NCBI RefSeq assembly: GCF_905404315.1
Contig: NC_066265.1
Location: 30,280,501 to 30,344,500 of the forward strand
Reading direction: 5' to 3'
DNA: 64,000 bases
Source: Leptidea sinapis
Lineage: Eukaryota > Arthropoda > Insecta > Lepidoptera > Pieridae
Shown here piece after piece: positions 34,201-47,673 of this stretch. The notes beneath the pieces were generated by a model. It worked only from the letters and a program-made list of their open reading frames with translations. It had not been told where the DNA came from and did not search any database. Made by a program: the position numbers and the translations under genes. How positions within the stretch are numbered: position 1 is the stretch's first letter; each line of letters opens with the position of its first letter.

Positions 34201-37200
34201 GGACACCTGTTCTTTTTACAAACCTGCCATCTCTTTCTGAGCCTCATCCATCTCGTGTCCAATGTCAGCGGACAGTCGCTTCTTGAGCCGGGAGCCCAGA
34301 CCGCTCTCGACGTGTCGATGTAGGGCCCGCTTGTACTGCTCCAACGCAGAACGTTCCGTGCGGAAGGGCGTGTCGTACTCGTCCACCAGAGCTGACAGAC
34401 GGCGAATCTCTTGACTTAACGTCAGTGAAACCTGGAAATACGGATTGACTGTTATTCCAAAGAGTTAACTCCTATATTTTTAGACAATACAAAAATATAA
34501 GTTATGATTCGAATACTAATAATAATAATCGATCTATACCATAGCATGGCCGTGCTATGAAAGTAACAGGCTCAGAAACAAACATAACAATATTTACTAG
34601 CCCCTCTAGATTAAAAATAAGATTGTTCACGCCCCGTGCATGGACCGTTTTTGACGTCGTCAGACCGGTTTGGTGGGCATTATCTCAACCATTTCAGTAC
34701 AAAAAACTTTTTAAGACCAAAATTAAAACGTCGAAAAAACGAAACTTTTTTAATTAAGTTTAATAACGCCTCATATAGTCATAGGATGAATACGCTGTCG
34801 TCGCACTGGTTTAAAATAAAATTATGCCATTTGTGGAAATAAATCCAAATTCACCACAGCCCGGCTAGGGCTTAATTGTCGTCACAATTAGATACGTCAC
34901 ACAAAACTCACGATAAGATGTTGACACAGATGGTCACAGATTAGTCAAACCACTCCCCTTCTACTACTCTAAACAAAACCAACAGTCTTATATTTTATGG
35001 AAATATTTTATAAATAAAAATTGTATGCATATATAATAAATGCAGCTTGATATAATAGATGAATATCTAAGTGATCCGATAGCCTGGGACTATATTTTAT
35101 ATATATAATATTGTATATTAACATTATCATTATAAAGAGCGCAAAAAAAAATGCTGGGAGAGTTTCTTGCACCGCTTCTTCTCTCTCACAGCACCAATTG
35201 TTTCCGAAACGGTAGTAGTATCTACTATATTAGAAATGACATCAAAAAGAATTCTAAAGGAATCAATTTTGAGAAAATTAATGCCTCTAACCGCGCTTTG
35301 GTGCGGTTCCTTCCCAAAAGCACACAGCCGGTCCGAGGTTCGAGTCTCCTTAGGAAACGCCCCGCGACTGTTGTTGCGTAGTCTTTGCGGCCTAAACGGC
35401 CCACGTCCTATGTCGTTATAAAAGCCATCAGGGCTAACAGCATACAGGTTTTTAGTCGGTATGGGGTGTCCGTCTGCGCGGACACTCGAGCCCGAAATAT
35501 TACGCCCCGTTTCGTTGCGTAAATACATAATCGTATTTTCCTCCTCTCGAAGAAAAAAAAAGTTGGTCTGGTGATGCACCGCCATCTTAATGTAAGGTCA
35601 GATTCTAGAGCATTTCTAAAATTATGACCAAAAAGTATTGTTTGTATACTGACATCCTGACAAGTTCCAACACACGGGGTTATATAATTTAAACAACACA
35701 GTTATTCATTACTTACCTTATTTTCCACACTCTCCACCATCTTGCCGATCTTCTCCTTCATCTGCCGCGTGATGGAGGTCAGCTGTTCCTCGATCGCCGT
35801 CAGCTGTTCCTGAAGTATCCGCTGCTTTTCAACCTTTGAAGCTTTCATCTCGCAAGCGGTGTTGTATACCTATAATGGATATAGCAGACATTTAGAGTAA
35901 TAAACTAGTTTTCACTCCTTTTGTAAATATTCCGTGTACTTATATATATTAAAAAGAATAAGGTTAAGTTGTAAATATTACTAAGTATATATAATAATTT
36001 GAGCAACTATATTTGTATACTAGCTGACCCAGCAAACGTTGTTTTGCCATATAAATTATTTTAATAGTTAGACCGTTTCTTGGACATAGCAACATTACTT
36101 TATTTTTTTAAATAAAAGAATTTTTCTTAAATAAACATAGCCTAAGTTACTCCTTATTACATCAGCTATCTGACAATAAAGTCCCGTCAAAATCGGTCCA
36201 GCCATTTCAGAAATTAGCCGGAACAAACAGACAGACAAAAATTGTAAAAAATGTTATTTTGTTGTAAGTACCGTATATATATTCATATACATGAAGTAAA
36301 AAACGGTTATTTCAATATTACAAACAGACACTCCAATTTTATTTACATGTATCTAACAGCATATTTTTTCATATTTGTTTCAGGTATAAAATAAGAAAAT
36401 TAAACTTGTTTCAATCATTAGCACCGATCACTACCATTAAAAATAGAAAACAAATACTCTAAGCTAAGGTGGTCTACCTTAACGTGCCATAGGCTAACTT
36501 GTGGTATAAGTTCTACAGAAGCCACAGTAGGAAGAATAGAATGCAGGTTACTTCACATTAAAAGAAGATACCAGTTTCGGGAAATAACTTCAATTCCCAT
36601 CAGAATCGTTTAAAACCCCAAGGAAGTTATCAGTTTTCGTTGATTTGCTGTAGTTGACAGACAGACATTAATATAATACACATACCTGCTCCAAGGCACT
36701 CATGACTTCCGCAGCGATGTTCTTGCCGCGTCGCGAGTGCTGCGCGAACTTCGTACGAACGGCCGATTGGCTGATGCACTCTTCGAACTTGCGCTCGAAG
36801 TCGACAAACTCGAAGTAACGTATCTGATGTCCGTCAGCAAGGATTGGTGCTGTGGGATATGTGCATTTTTATAAATATAGTGACATGATTAAAACTGTGG
36901 GAGGCTCCTTTGCACAGGATGCCTGCTATTATGGGTACCACAACGTTGCATATATCTGCCGTGAAGCAGTAATGTGTAAGCATTACTATTTTTCTTTCTG
37001 AAGGGCGCCGTAGCTAGTGAAGTTACTGGGAAAATTAGACTTACCATCTTATGTCTCAAGGTGACGAGCGCAATTGTAGTGCCGCTCAGAACTTTTGGGT
37101 TTTTCAAGAATCCTGAGTGGCACTGCATTGTAATGGGCAGAGCGTATCAATTACCATCAGCTGAATGTCCTGCTCGTGTCATCCCTTATTTTCATAAAAA

Positions 37201-40200
37201 AAATGAAACAAACAACCTAGTTCATACGATAATGTCCCAAAGTAAGTAAGTCAGTAGCACTATACCCGGAGACATCCACTCTCCACCGATGGCCGATTGG
37301 AACTGGCGTTTCCGTTGTACAGCGCATTCTTTATATGGCACTTAATGTCACATGTATAATGACACTGATTATTAATACAAATTTAATTCAGACTAGATGT
37401 CAAGACACTATATATATACCTTCCCCGCCATGGCCCCTGATGTGAATCAGGGGCCATGACAAGACTATCAAGTAAAAGAGAGTATAAATGAAATACTGAG
37501 ATAGGGACACTGCCAGTATTGCTGTAAGTACTTCGGGATTGGGGCAAATGCAAAAACATAATAATATCTGATGCTCCAGGAGTTAGGTGTGATTGCCTTT
37601 TGGGGGTGTTGTCTTGATTAAATCAACACATTATTAGATTCAGTTAATGATCTTTATGTCGAAAGTTTGACTGTTGAAATATTAATTATATAAAAATATT
37701 CCAACATCAGTACTAACTGTGATTTGTTAAAAATATACTTAAGATGTTGCTATGATGACAAAAGTTTGTCTATGGTTCAAACTAATAGACTACGATAGAG
37801 TACTCACATGAAACAGGCTTCTCCCGCTCTCTCATTCTAGTGAGCAGTGCTTCCTTGGCTGAGATGAAGAATATCCTCTCTTCTGCCTCTTTTGGTGTGC
37901 ACACTCTCAACTCTCGAGATAGGAAGTCCACACAACGATTCGCGTGTTGACTGCGCACCTGAAAAGTATACAGTGTCTAAGTAATAATAGTTGTGAAGCA
38001 AAGAAACAAATACAATGTGATCATCATCAGCTGATGCTGTGGAAAAGGCATGTCAGAATGTCTTGGGTTCTTTTCTTTGTACAGGCGGCAGCACTTTTAA
38101 TGTGGAAAACGCTTGTTCATTAATTATTATGACTTTTATTCATTTTATATACTCTGGGAACTATATACAAATTGAAATATATTTATCAAAACTATTTTTA
38201 AAATAATATTCAAATAATACGAATAAATTATCATAACACTAGAAATAAGGGATTGCTTGTAACTAATTCTAGTAGGCTTCATAATATAATATAATAATAG
38301 CTTTAAGGGCAAATGTATACACTTCTGTAATAAAGTCCCAGCCACTGTTCAGGCATTATTTAAAATAAATTTAAATGTTTTATAAAAAAAATGGCTCTGT
38401 CGTAAATCCTATTACTCCACTGCTGAATATCTGAATGATCGGACAGTCTGGGACTAGATTGTGATTATTTTATAGCGATAGAAATGACTGTACAATATTG
38501 TATATTTTTATTGAAAAGAGCGCAAAAAAAGAATGCTGGGAGAGTTTCTTGCGCCGCTTCTTCTCTCTCAGAGCGCCATTTGTTTCCGAAGCGGTAGTAG
38601 TATCTAGTAGTTATTAGAAATGACATCAAAAAGAATTCTAAAGGAATCAATTTTGAGAAAATAAATGCCTTTATGCCTTTAATAATCTGTAGTTACGTCT
38701 ACTCACGTAATTTTTAATGTTATTAATATTACTGATACAATTGTGAAACCCGACATGTTTCAGTATAACAGTAGTGTTGGTACTTAGACAACTCTATAAC
38801 ATATTTTACATGTTAATTGACGAAACATCAAGTACTATCAAGTTTAGTACCACAATCTAGGACTAATCTGGGTCAAAACGCAACTATTTCTAGGCTCTGT
38901 AGGTCATATAACTCACTGGCCAATCGCAGAACATTGATTTATTCATTCCGCTTGCTCAATATAAAAAGATAATACTTAATTAACACATGTGACTTAGTTT
39001 TCATATTTTATTTTAAACTAGCTGACCCGACAGACGTTGTTCTGCATATAATAAATAAAATAATGTTTTTATGTGAATTTGTCAATAATATATCATAACA
39101 TCAAAAATCACTTCTTAAAATATGCACACTGCTGTCGTAATGAAATTGTTTCACAGCAGAACTGTCAAACCGTGCGTCAATAAATTCTCTCATAGAAATT
39201 ATGTATGGACACATCAAAGGAAAAACAAATTTGTTGTTTTTATTTAATTTAGCAGCATTTTCCTATACCTATTAAACCTTCTCTGGACTTCCACAAATAA
39301 TTCAAGACCTAATTTTGCCAAATCAGTCCAGCCGTTCTCGTTTTAGCGAGACTAACGAACAGAAATTCATTTTTATATATATAGATTATATATAACAATA
39401 TTTTTAGATTTTAGTTTATAAATTGTTAGAACTACTGTCCTATAAGCGTAGTAAAAATTATGAATGCTGTGGTAGCTTATAAGTGAATTAACTCTTATCA
39501 ATTTTATTATTATATAAAATATAAGAATGTAAAGAGTGTAATTTGTTAGTTGCCCAAATATATAATTAAATAAACATATTGGATTAGTAATAATAATATG
39601 TTAACATCTTAACTACAATGTTTCTTGCAAATAAAAATTTCATTTCATTTCACGCAAATGAAAAAACAATTATTTAAAATCAGCCAAATATCAACATAGT
39701 TATGAGGGCGGGTTGAAAACAGATTTTCTGTAGCGGTTAATTTGAAAATGACTTGAGCTCACCTGGTCCATATATTCGGGCTCCGATGCTGACGCATCCC
39801 ATCTATTGTTCAGTATAAATATATTCGGTTGTGAAATCTTGGTTGATACTTTGTGAAAGAAATTTTTCTCCTGAAATATTTAAAAGATTTATCATTAATA
39901 TAATGTTACTTATCATTTATATGAGTTTACTAACTGACTGTCAGACGTTGTTCTGTACATAATAATAAAAATATACTGTTTTTTATGAATTTTTCAATAA
40001 CATTACATAACATTAAGAATTATTTCGTAAAATATACTCCCTGTTGCTATAATGAAATTGTTTCACAGCAGAACTGTAAAAAACCGTGTGTCAATAAATT
40101 CTCTCATCCGTTTAAATCCGTTCATTAGTTAAGGAGTCCATCGCAGACAAAACGTGACACGTAACCTAATATATAAAATTCTCGTGTCACGGTGTGCGGG

Positions 40201-43200
40201 ACCGAACTCCTCCGAAACGGCTTGACCGATTCTCATGAAATTTTGAGTGCATATCGGGTAGGTCTGAGAATCAGACAACATCTATTTTTCATCCCCCTAA
40301 ATGTTAAAGGTGGTCCGGTCCACACGTTATTTTTTTTTTATTATTTTGACTTTTTTTTAAAATTATGAGTCAGCATTAAAAAATACATACAACTTCAAAT
40401 TTTCACCCATCTACGATCAACAGTTACTTTTGTATTGCGATTTTAATATCGGCAATACAACGTTTGCTGGGTCATCTAGTCTAATTATACAATTGTATTG
40501 CAAAGTGCTAAGTAACCTTCAAGCTAAGCATACTCCTCCGCTTCAAAGGTTGTCAACACATCTCAAAGACCAGACAAACTAAGTGTCGAAATCTGACCGC
40601 TTCTAACTTTTTATCAACAAGGACAAACTCACCGCTATCATAAGTGTAGACTCGGCATTGGCGACAAGTACAAAAACATCCGCGTCCAGACAGTATTTAT
40701 CTATCCACTCGTCCAGGTTGGGTGTGACATCCACCCCGGGACTGTCCACAAGTACTACGTCATCTCGCAGCAAGGCGCACAGCTCTCTTGGCCAATACAC
40801 GTGGACTAGAGAGCATTCCTGCAGCCTGGTCGCACACAAGGCATGACCCAGTTGGCTGACAGACTGAAAGATGGATTAAAATTCAAGTTATTCTATATGT
40901 GAATACTTCGCATGCAACTTAAACAATCTAAGAAAACGATAAAAGAATGGCGAATCATATTTGCATATCATAATCATAAATATAACAGTGGGAGGCTCCC
41001 TTGCATAGGATGCCGGCTAGATTATGGGTACCACAACGGCGCCTATTTCAGCCATGAAGCATTCACGTGTAAGCATTGTGTTTCGTTCTGAAGGGCGCTT
41101 GTGAAATAGCTGGGTTAATGAGACTTTACATCTTATGTCTCAAGGTGAAGACCGCAATTTTCAAGAATCCTGATCGGCACTGCATTGTATCAATTACCAT
41201 CAGCTGAACGTCCTTACTGCCGTAGAAAAAAAAAAACAAGTTCGTTATTTTTTTCTATATTCTACGTTTCGTCAATAGCGGCAAACATCAGCTTTGAAAT
41301 GGTGTTTGAATCATTTTTGATGAAGAATTAGGGAAGTTATTTACTTATATATGTAAAATGATAATTAATATGTTTGTATTTGGGCGGATCGTTTCCTTCC
41401 CTAAAATATGGTCGAGGAAGGTGATGGCTGGTCAACGCGTCATGCCTGTGGATTGCTGGATGATTCTGTTATCGAGCACCCTGCTTCATATTGTTAAGTC
41501 ATCAGTGATATTTTTTTACCGACAGCAGAACATTGCTAGTGCCGGGCACTTCACCCAGTTTTAACCATTATATTGATAGTAAGATGGTCTATTTTCCATA
41601 AACTTATTAACCAATGTCCAAGAGAGATAAGATTTATACATAATCGATGCATGGGCAATAACCTCATATTAATATTCTTATAGTTTAAAATATTGTGTTC
41701 AGACAAAATAAAATCCTGTTGAGAAAATAATATAGAGATTTTTTCATAGCAAACTTAACTGAAATATCATAGTACAACTGACGCGGGAAGATATAAGCCA
41801 AACAATATAAATGAAGGCAATAAAAGATCTTATGTTCACCTGGGAACATCCACACATCTTTGCGTAAAAGTTTTTTTTATGAAAATAGGGAGGAGACGAG
41901 CAGGACGTTGAGTTGATGGTAATTTATACGCCCTGGCCATTAAAATGCAGTGCCGATCAGGATTTTTCAAAAACCCAAAAATTCTAAGTACTACAACTAC
42001 GCTCTTCACCTTGAGACTTAAGATGTTGTCTCATTTGTCCAGTTATTTCATTAGCTACGTCGTCCTTCAGACCGAAACAAAATAATGTTTACACTACGGT
42101 GTACGGCAGAAATAGGCGCCGCTGTGGTACCCATAATCTAGCCCACATCCTGTGCAAAGATGCCTCCCACTGGTTAGACAATCAGCCAGTGATCCAGTAA
42201 GGGTCCCCTATACATTTTGGTGTTTGAAAAGAACATGCTGTATATAAATTTAATAATATTTAAAGTGGGTTCCAAGGGTTCAGAAACTGAGAGATCAGAG
42301 ATTGATTGTACTCAACCAGATTTCTGCTTCCAGCGAAGTCAGAAGAAAAATACATGAAAATATAAAAATTGTATGAGTTGGAAAAACGAGAAAAAAGTGA
42401 ACATTTTCCCCGAGTCAGTATTTTTGGCGTATTTTAATGAGATTGCTAAAACTAAAAACTACATTATGGGCAATTCCATGCTGAAATATACATCTTAAAA
42501 ACGGCGTTAAATTAATAATTATGGGAATTTAACTACTTTTCTTATATGACAATCGACCGGATTCAAAAGCAAAATATTTTTAGTGGCGAAAACATAAAGC
42601 AATTTTTAATTAAAGCCCCAGATGATATTTACCTGAACACTTAATTTTTCCTCTGAGCCCTCAGTTCTCATAAAGGATTCATTAGTGTCCGATCCCTCCA
42701 CCTGCAGAAAGCAGTTGGTTGTGTGACCAATTCCACTTGGCAATATTTTATCATGTAACATAGCATTTATCACTGTACTCTTGCCATTACTTGTCCTGTA
42801 AATTTAATTTGAGAGTATTAATGTTCATGAATTTTATAATTATTCATAATATTTTTTTAAGTAAAACTCAAAATCATCTACAAATATTTAAAGTTATAAA
42901 ATACCTAGAAGCCATATTATTAGGACATAACTTATCCTTATTTCAGATAATCCAGACTCATATTTATGTTACATCTTGTATACATAAGAAATTGTTGAAA
43001 TAATCTAAGTGTGTTACATTAAATATAAATAATTTTAGGTGAATGTTACATTTTATGTTTTGATAAGTATTAAATGAAAACTGTTAAAAACTCAATTCTT
43101 AAATATTTTAATTTTTGATGAATTCTTACCTTCCAAAGAATGCAACTTTCATGTGATCCCGCTTAAGAACTTCCCGAATGGCTTGGACTTTACTAACATA

Positions 43201-45119
43201 GGCCTCCACATTTGTGAGATCCTGAGCACTTGCAATACTACTGTCACCAGCAACCGCTGTTGACACATTTATTAAGTTATTTAAGCATTTATTATTAATA
43301 GTAATATTAATAATAAATCTATATATATATAAAAGAGAATGTATGTTCCCTAATAACTCCTAAACTATTCAACCGATCTCAATGAAATATATTCGTTGAA
43401 GCTCAAGGAAGGTTTACATATATAATATATATGGCAAAGCAACGTTTGCCAGGTCAGCTAGTACTAAATATTAGTATGCAACATTTTGAAATGATAAGTG
43501 CTAGCTGTACCTAAAACAAACGAAGTATGAACTCACTCACCATCAAGTAAACCATATGCCTGTTTTAGCCTAATCCATGCTATTTACTCTAAATATTATA
43601 AAGTAACTTGCCTAGGCCTTGTAATGTGTTAAGTTTTAAATTATATAAATGTAAATTAAATATCAAACGAAAAATACACAAGAGTTTTGCACTACCTGAC
43701 TCATTGTGACTCATCACATCACGGTCTTGATAAATCATGATCTAAATCGCAATATTATGTGTTTTTACTTGCAAAACCCGTATGATGCAATTCAATAGAA
43801 GTATATTGGGATTCTTTTATCTTTATCTTTATGTTAAAGCAAATATTCGTATTCTGAACTTTTTCGGCTTTACAAATATGGTATAAAGTTTTAACTGATG
43901 ATAAACAAAGAAAATGCAAAATGTTTACAGTATCTTGACAGCACTGTCAATACAATGATAATTTTGAAGTTTTCCTAATGACAAGCTGCAAATAAACACG
44001 GGAAACATTATATTATGTCCGAACAAACCATTCGTAAGCAAAATGTCTATTTGTAAACATTTTACATATTCTTGGTTTATGCTGTTATAACTTTATGCCA
44101 ATTTTATTTGTAAGGCCGTCATAGTTTATGCTCAATTGACTTAATTCCATGTGTGTCTGACAAAATATTTTGTCTAGATTAAATATTACAAATAATTCTT
44201 ATTTTCTAATCAAACACTTTTGGACCATTTAATATTAGATGACATCATTAAATAATATTGTAAACAATACACAGATAAACAAAAGAATAGTATGAGTTGG
44301 CCTTTATGATTTGCCATTCACTGAGGCCAGTCTTTAGTTGGTAAATAATGAATTTTTGTTGGTAAAACCATGGAATAGTAAAGACAAGTGCCTTTAAACT
44401 TCTATAGTATGGGAACAATGTCGCCAAAACTCACACATTTGCAAATGAAAATGTATCTGGATACACAGAAAACAATTATATAATTGTTACTGTGTAAGTC
44501 TTATTACAACTTGTGAATGTAGGCTATCAATTTGAATGTTCAAAATCGATTACGACAATTTTTCCACTAACAATGCAATTAGAGCGGAGCACTGAGCAAA
44601 AGTTCAGCTACTCAAAGAAATTTTTATAAAATGTTCAAATGGTAAATGTTGCTGCAATATAAATAACTCTGTTAAAGAATGAAGGGTCATTTATATATTA
44701 ATCAGGCTATATTTTAAATATAAATAATATTGTAACAAAAATCAAAAAAATCATCTCATATCTCCTGAGATACACAATATGTGAGTTAACTTCTTTCAAG
44801 AAATCAAAAATTTCAAGAATTTATATAATATTAGATTCATAGTAACATTACTTCATTATATCTTTTTTTATGATAAAATTAGTTGCCATAAAATATATTT
44901 TTTAAATTTTATATACATACCGTGCATAAATGTAACTGCATCTTTGACATAATCGTCAATCTCTATAAATATATCATTAATCTTCTTCTTAGCCCTCACA
45001 AATATCTGTAGAGGTGAATCCACATTTGACATATTCACACGATGTGTTCCATTGTTCATTGTGATGTGAGGCCCGTCACCAGCCATCATCGATATTGTAC
45101 GGTTAACATATGCAGCCAT
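28232..45119 (-). CDS. Marf: Mitofusin (mitochondrial assembly regulatory factor), 13 exons
   Basis: Exons from 5' to 3': 45119-44921, 43256-43130, 42795-42633, 40863-40633, 39870-39763, 37958-37808, 36849-36686, 35869-35717, 34431-34224, 33758-33526, 32276-32094, 30315-30119, 28430-28232. All junctions are GT-AG and phases agree throughout, giving 771 aa, the usual length for the family. Mitofusins are dynamin-like GTPases that tether and fuse outer mitochondrial membranes. The P-loop GRTSNGKST spans the exon 2/3 junction (residues 108-116). GHTTNCF follows, then DSPGVD at 203 and NRWD at 262-265. Coiled-coil stretches include exon 8 (QRILQEQLTAIEEQL). The paired hydrophobic membrane region is at the exon 11/12 junction (about 605-665), and the terminal heptad region (ELSTMFARLCRLIDE) ends in FDDAFLNN. 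The start ATG at 45119 has no better alternative upstream. The copy is intact despite repeat-filled introns. Confidence 0.96.
28536..28732 (+). repeat. Repeat family A, copy 4 (3' truncated)
   Basis: Runs from gtgggaggcccctttgc to gagcgcaatggtagtgccgc, then an A-run. The 3' third is missing. It lies in Marf intron 12, antisense to the gene. Confidence 0.75.
28745..28920. repeat. Repeat family E, inverted copy
   Basis: Contains gaacgtcccccttttttgaa then gtcggttaaaaat, the reverse complement of the end at 20570. It directly abuts family A copy 4. Confidence 0.45.
29070..30110. repeat. Five-copy ~197-bp tandem (satellite-like) array in Marf intron 12
   Basis: actctggtgtctagttt recurs at 29112, 29311, 29508, 29704 and 29896, giving spacings of 199, 197, 196 and 192. 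Each unit contains ggacaccacggtggcgcgac, gtggtcccattgcaatttgg and gcaaatttacgaataactgt. A broken sixth unit ends close to the donor site of exon 12 (30119). Confidence 0.9.
30404..30682 (+). repeat. Helitron-like repeat family B, copy 3
   Basis: Starts aattggagtgtctgtttg and ends caacgtttgccagggcagctag before t. The inverse form is at 36020. Marf intron 11. Confidence 0.55.
30690..30871 (+). repeat. Helitron-like repeat, variant end
   Basis: Ends gaagcgggcgggaaaggctag before t, another frequent CTAG end. Adjacent to copy 3 in Marf intron 11. Confidence 0.4.
33175..33203. repeat. Perfect 13-bp inverted repeat
   Basis: ttagttggcacta, a 3-base loop (cag), then tagtgccaactaa, in Marf intron 10. 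It could be a simple hairpin or the join of two inverted element ends. Confidence 0.6.
33913..34205 (-). repeat. LINE 3' tail with (ATTC)n end
   Basis: Read on -, an AT-rich stretch ends with aataaagttttcattcattc. A polyadenylation-like motif followed by a short microsatellite is typical of CR1-type LINE ends. It fills most of Marf intron 9. Confidence 0.4.
35060..35300 (+). repeat. Interspersed repeat family C, copy 1
   Basis: Shares gagcgcaaaaaaa, tgctgggagagtttcttgc, cgcttcttctctctca, cggtagtagtatcta and atgacatcaaaaagaattct with the copy at 38415. Marf intron 8. Confidence 0.75.
35305..35590 (-). repeat. GC-rich unclassified repeat following family C
   Basis: A GC-rich block with an open frame on - (GFYNDIGRG, RLRNNSRG, TRTSDRLCAFG). 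I recall similar text as dispersed in moth genomes but cannot name the family. It also contains ggttcgagtct, which resembles a tRNA B box, so a SINE-like head is possible. Confidence 0.4.
36020..36356 (-). repeat. Helitron-like repeat family B, copy 4
   Basis: Begins ctagctgacccagcaaacg on + and ends near cagacactccaatttta, the inverse of copy 3. Marf intron 7. Confidence 0.55.
36897..37203 (+). repeat. Repeat family A, copy 5 (full length)
   Basis: Complete from gtgggaggctcctttgcac to tcccttattttcataaaaaa. Marf intron 6, antisense to the gene. Confidence 0.85.
38415..38668 (+). repeat. Interspersed repeat family C, copy 2
   Basis: Second copy of the family at 35060, better preserved at both ends (tgaatgatcggacagtctgg near the start). 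Marf intron 5. Confidence 0.75.
39018..39386 (-). repeat. Helitron-like repeat family B, copy 5
   Basis: Begins ctagctgacccgacagacg. Near its end it carries ccagccgttctcgttttagc and tttttatatatatagat. Marf intron 5. Confidence 0.6.
39930..40155 (-). repeat. Helitron-like repeat family B, copy 6 (decayed)
   Basis: Begins ctaactgactgtcagacg and keeps gaaattgtttcacag and the ttaaggagtccatcg block. Marf intron 4. Confidence 0.5.
40165..40479 (+). repeat. Helitron-like repeat, variant with CTAG end
   Basis: Runs from attctcgtgtcacggtgtgc and gaacggcttgaccgattct-like text to acgtttgctgggtcatctag before t. Marf intron 4, directly next to copy 6. Confidence 0.5.
40988..41234 (+). repeat. Repeat family A, copy 6 (internally deleted)
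   Basis: Starts gtgggaggctcccttgc. The centre is shortened and the end replaced by an A-run. Marf intron 3. Confidence 0.8.
41871..42170 (-). repeat. Repeat family A, copy 7 (inverted)
   Basis: The only inverted copy: on + it starts with a T-run and atgaaaatagggaggag and ends gcctcccac. It lies 640 bp from copy 6 in the same intron, so the two could pair in the transcript. Confidence 0.85.
43319..43461 (+). repeat. Helitron-like repeat family B, copy 8 (short)
   Basis: Ends caacgtttgccaggtcagctag before t. Marf intron 1. Confidence 0.5.
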
Positions 45120-47673
45120 ACGGGAAGGAAATAGTCACGGTTTTCGTTAGCTGTACCTTATGGCGGACAATGCCAGTGTTATATTATGATATCACTCCTA
45201 CAGATAACATATACCATGCAGGGGGACTGCAACATAACAAAAATAAGCACAGTGAATTGTGATCGCGTGAAATGGTCAAGCAAGGATGAGAGCAAAGCAA
45301 TACTTTGATTTCATAGAGTTTGTTGGTTTGGAGTTGCTCCTTCTGCCACACAATGGAATGCTAAGAAAAATGTCTCAAAAAGTATGAATGTTGGAGCAAA
45401 AAAGCACAATTAATCACTTAACATAAGATCTGTTCACTTGAACATAATAGAACTAATAATTGGAATATACACTTTTACAGAGTCTGACAAACATAATTTT
45501 CACAATCACCATCATTGCAGAAAAAGAACCATTACGACAGTACAAACTATTTCAATTCGGCTTAAAATCTAAATTGAACTTTACAGTACCCAAATCTTAA
45601 TAATCATAGTTCTGATAGCTGCCTAGCTATTTTTAAAGGATCATAGTCGCGAGCATCTTAACTAGATATCCACACAATTAGGAATAATGAGCTAGACAAA
45701 ATTTACTGTGGTAAAATGATTGAATAAGCTAAAAAACATAACTAAGCAGTATTAGCTAAGAAAGGCACCTTATCATCCCGTTGCATCATCGCCAGTAGTA
45801 AACATTCCTGATTTTCGGGAAGCATGAAACATTACCATTTATTTAGATATTTTCACCATAGGTAGGATGGATATCAGGTGAAACGTAAAACAACTGACAG
45901 CCGCAGAGTGCAGTCACAAATTGAACAGAGCCTAAACCTACATAAAATAATAGAATTAACAATCTATTATCTTGCGCTTACCTTTACCTTAAAATAACAT
46001 ATTTATCTATTTTTATTCTTCTCTATAAATTTATAACATTTAGTTAATAGCTGTGTGTATTTTTTTATATTACTTTAATAAAAATTTAATAATTTCGATT
46101 TCAATAACACAACATTTGAAGTTTGCTGTTTGACTTTGAAGTAAGTACCACAGATCACACTGGTCGGAGAAAGTACTAAGTAAATTCTTTGCTTTCGGTA
46201 GAAGGTATTCTGCATAGACTTAGAATATTAGCTGCAAGTTATCATCTAAAAATGCATTTATTTTGTGTTTGGGAACAAATAACTTGTACGCATTGAAGAC
46301 CTTTCAGTTTTCATATCAATTCTTTCTAATGTTACGACTTCGTTTGCTTATAGCCTATGTTTCGACACTTATAGCCATTTCTTTATTGACATTATATGAT
46401 AATATAAACAATTGTATTTCTATATCAGCAGCCCTCAACTTTTCTGTCACGTTTGACGTCGCTTTCACCAGTACCAGTGTAATGGTTTCTAAGATTTCAC
46501 CTCTGCACCAGGGTCCATTGATCTTCTTTGCGCTCAACATTTCTCACAATCTCGGCTATATGTTGTTATTTACCTGTCGACGCAAAACCACCCGAACGTT
46601 GTGAGTTGTGACACCGTCGAGACTGGTGAATACTTCTCACTTATTGGTATCGTGGTAGAATGGTGTGAGTGGGGGAGAATATGTGAGGTACCATACAATG
46701 GCCCAGCGCTCATCCGATGATTTATCATTTTATAGTTGGCACTCGGTTCACTCTGAACCGATGCACAGGCTACTAATGATTATAAGGATTTTTTAATAAG
46801 GTATATTTTCAATTTAGATGAGAAATTCCTATTTGATAACTCTGTTATTATCTTTGGGATTTAATTATAGATTTTTATGCACATACAAAAACAGTATCTC
46901 TGAAATAATGTGGTTCTACAGCAAGGCATTTGTAGTTTCGTGGGGTCCCTGGATGGGAAAAGAGAAATGTTTTCATGTTTACTGAATTCGCTAAATTTTT
47001 TTGAACAAACATGCAGCACTCAAATATGTATAGGTAATTCAACAATTTTTAAAATAGGTCATATACGGGTCTCCAGCTTTCAAGGGGTCCTTTTCCCGCT
47101 GCACCCCTCAAACATGTTTATTCCACTATAAAGACTATTTATTACTGTTGAGTTACCCCATATTATGATACCATTCCTAATAATAGATTCCACGTAAGCG
47201 TGGTCAGCCGTTAAAGCTGCTTTTTCCGATATCGTTTTATTATTCTCCTTATTGCAAAAACAAACTTATTAAGACGTTTGCATAATGATTCACGTGAGCT
47301 TTCCAATTATAATTATTATTATTAGTTTCTTGCTACTTCTTCTCATTAGCTCAACCCTTTACGAAGTAGCGGTAAATTCAATAAGAAACAATATTTATAT
47401 ATTTTTTTTGACATTTATAAGTGTCATTTTTGTGACCTACATGAATAAAGTGTTTTTGAATTTGAATTTATCCATTATTATGCCTAAGAATATGGTATTT
47501 TCGTAGAAACAAACAATAATTTCAAATCATAAACATAGAAAAAAATAAAATCAGCGGAAGAGATTAGCAATTATTATGGAATTATGATCGAATTTGGTAC
47601 AGCCGAACCATCGGACAGTCTGGTGGGCGTCTCGCACCATACCGCAATTGTGTGAACATAGACTAAAGTACCC
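45120..47673. other. Gap between Marf and the DD82E transposon
   Basis: The first part must contain the mitofusin 5' UTR and promoter; I cannot place a start site. An open frame at 46263-46604 has no recognised domain. Near 47300-47480 sequence ending gaataaagtgtttttgaattt resembles a LINE 3' tail of the (TTGAAT)n type. Confidence 0.45.

Noticed and set aside
35325..35350. tRNA-like B box (ggttcgagtct)
   Set aside because: No A box, acceptor stem or cloverleaf around it; at most a degraded SINE head.
35130..35585. 151-codon - strand frame (MAVHHQTN...)
   Set aside because: Spans family C and the adjoining GC-rich repeat; treated as repeat-derived, not a host gene.
36889..37128. 79-codon - strand frame, with a similar one at 22249-22446
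   Set aside because: Both are chance open frames across family A repeats; the similarity is due to the repeat.
46263..46604. 113-codon + frame and its antisense partner between Marf and the DD82E transposon
   Set aside because: No family resemblance on either strand; probably decayed repeat sequence.
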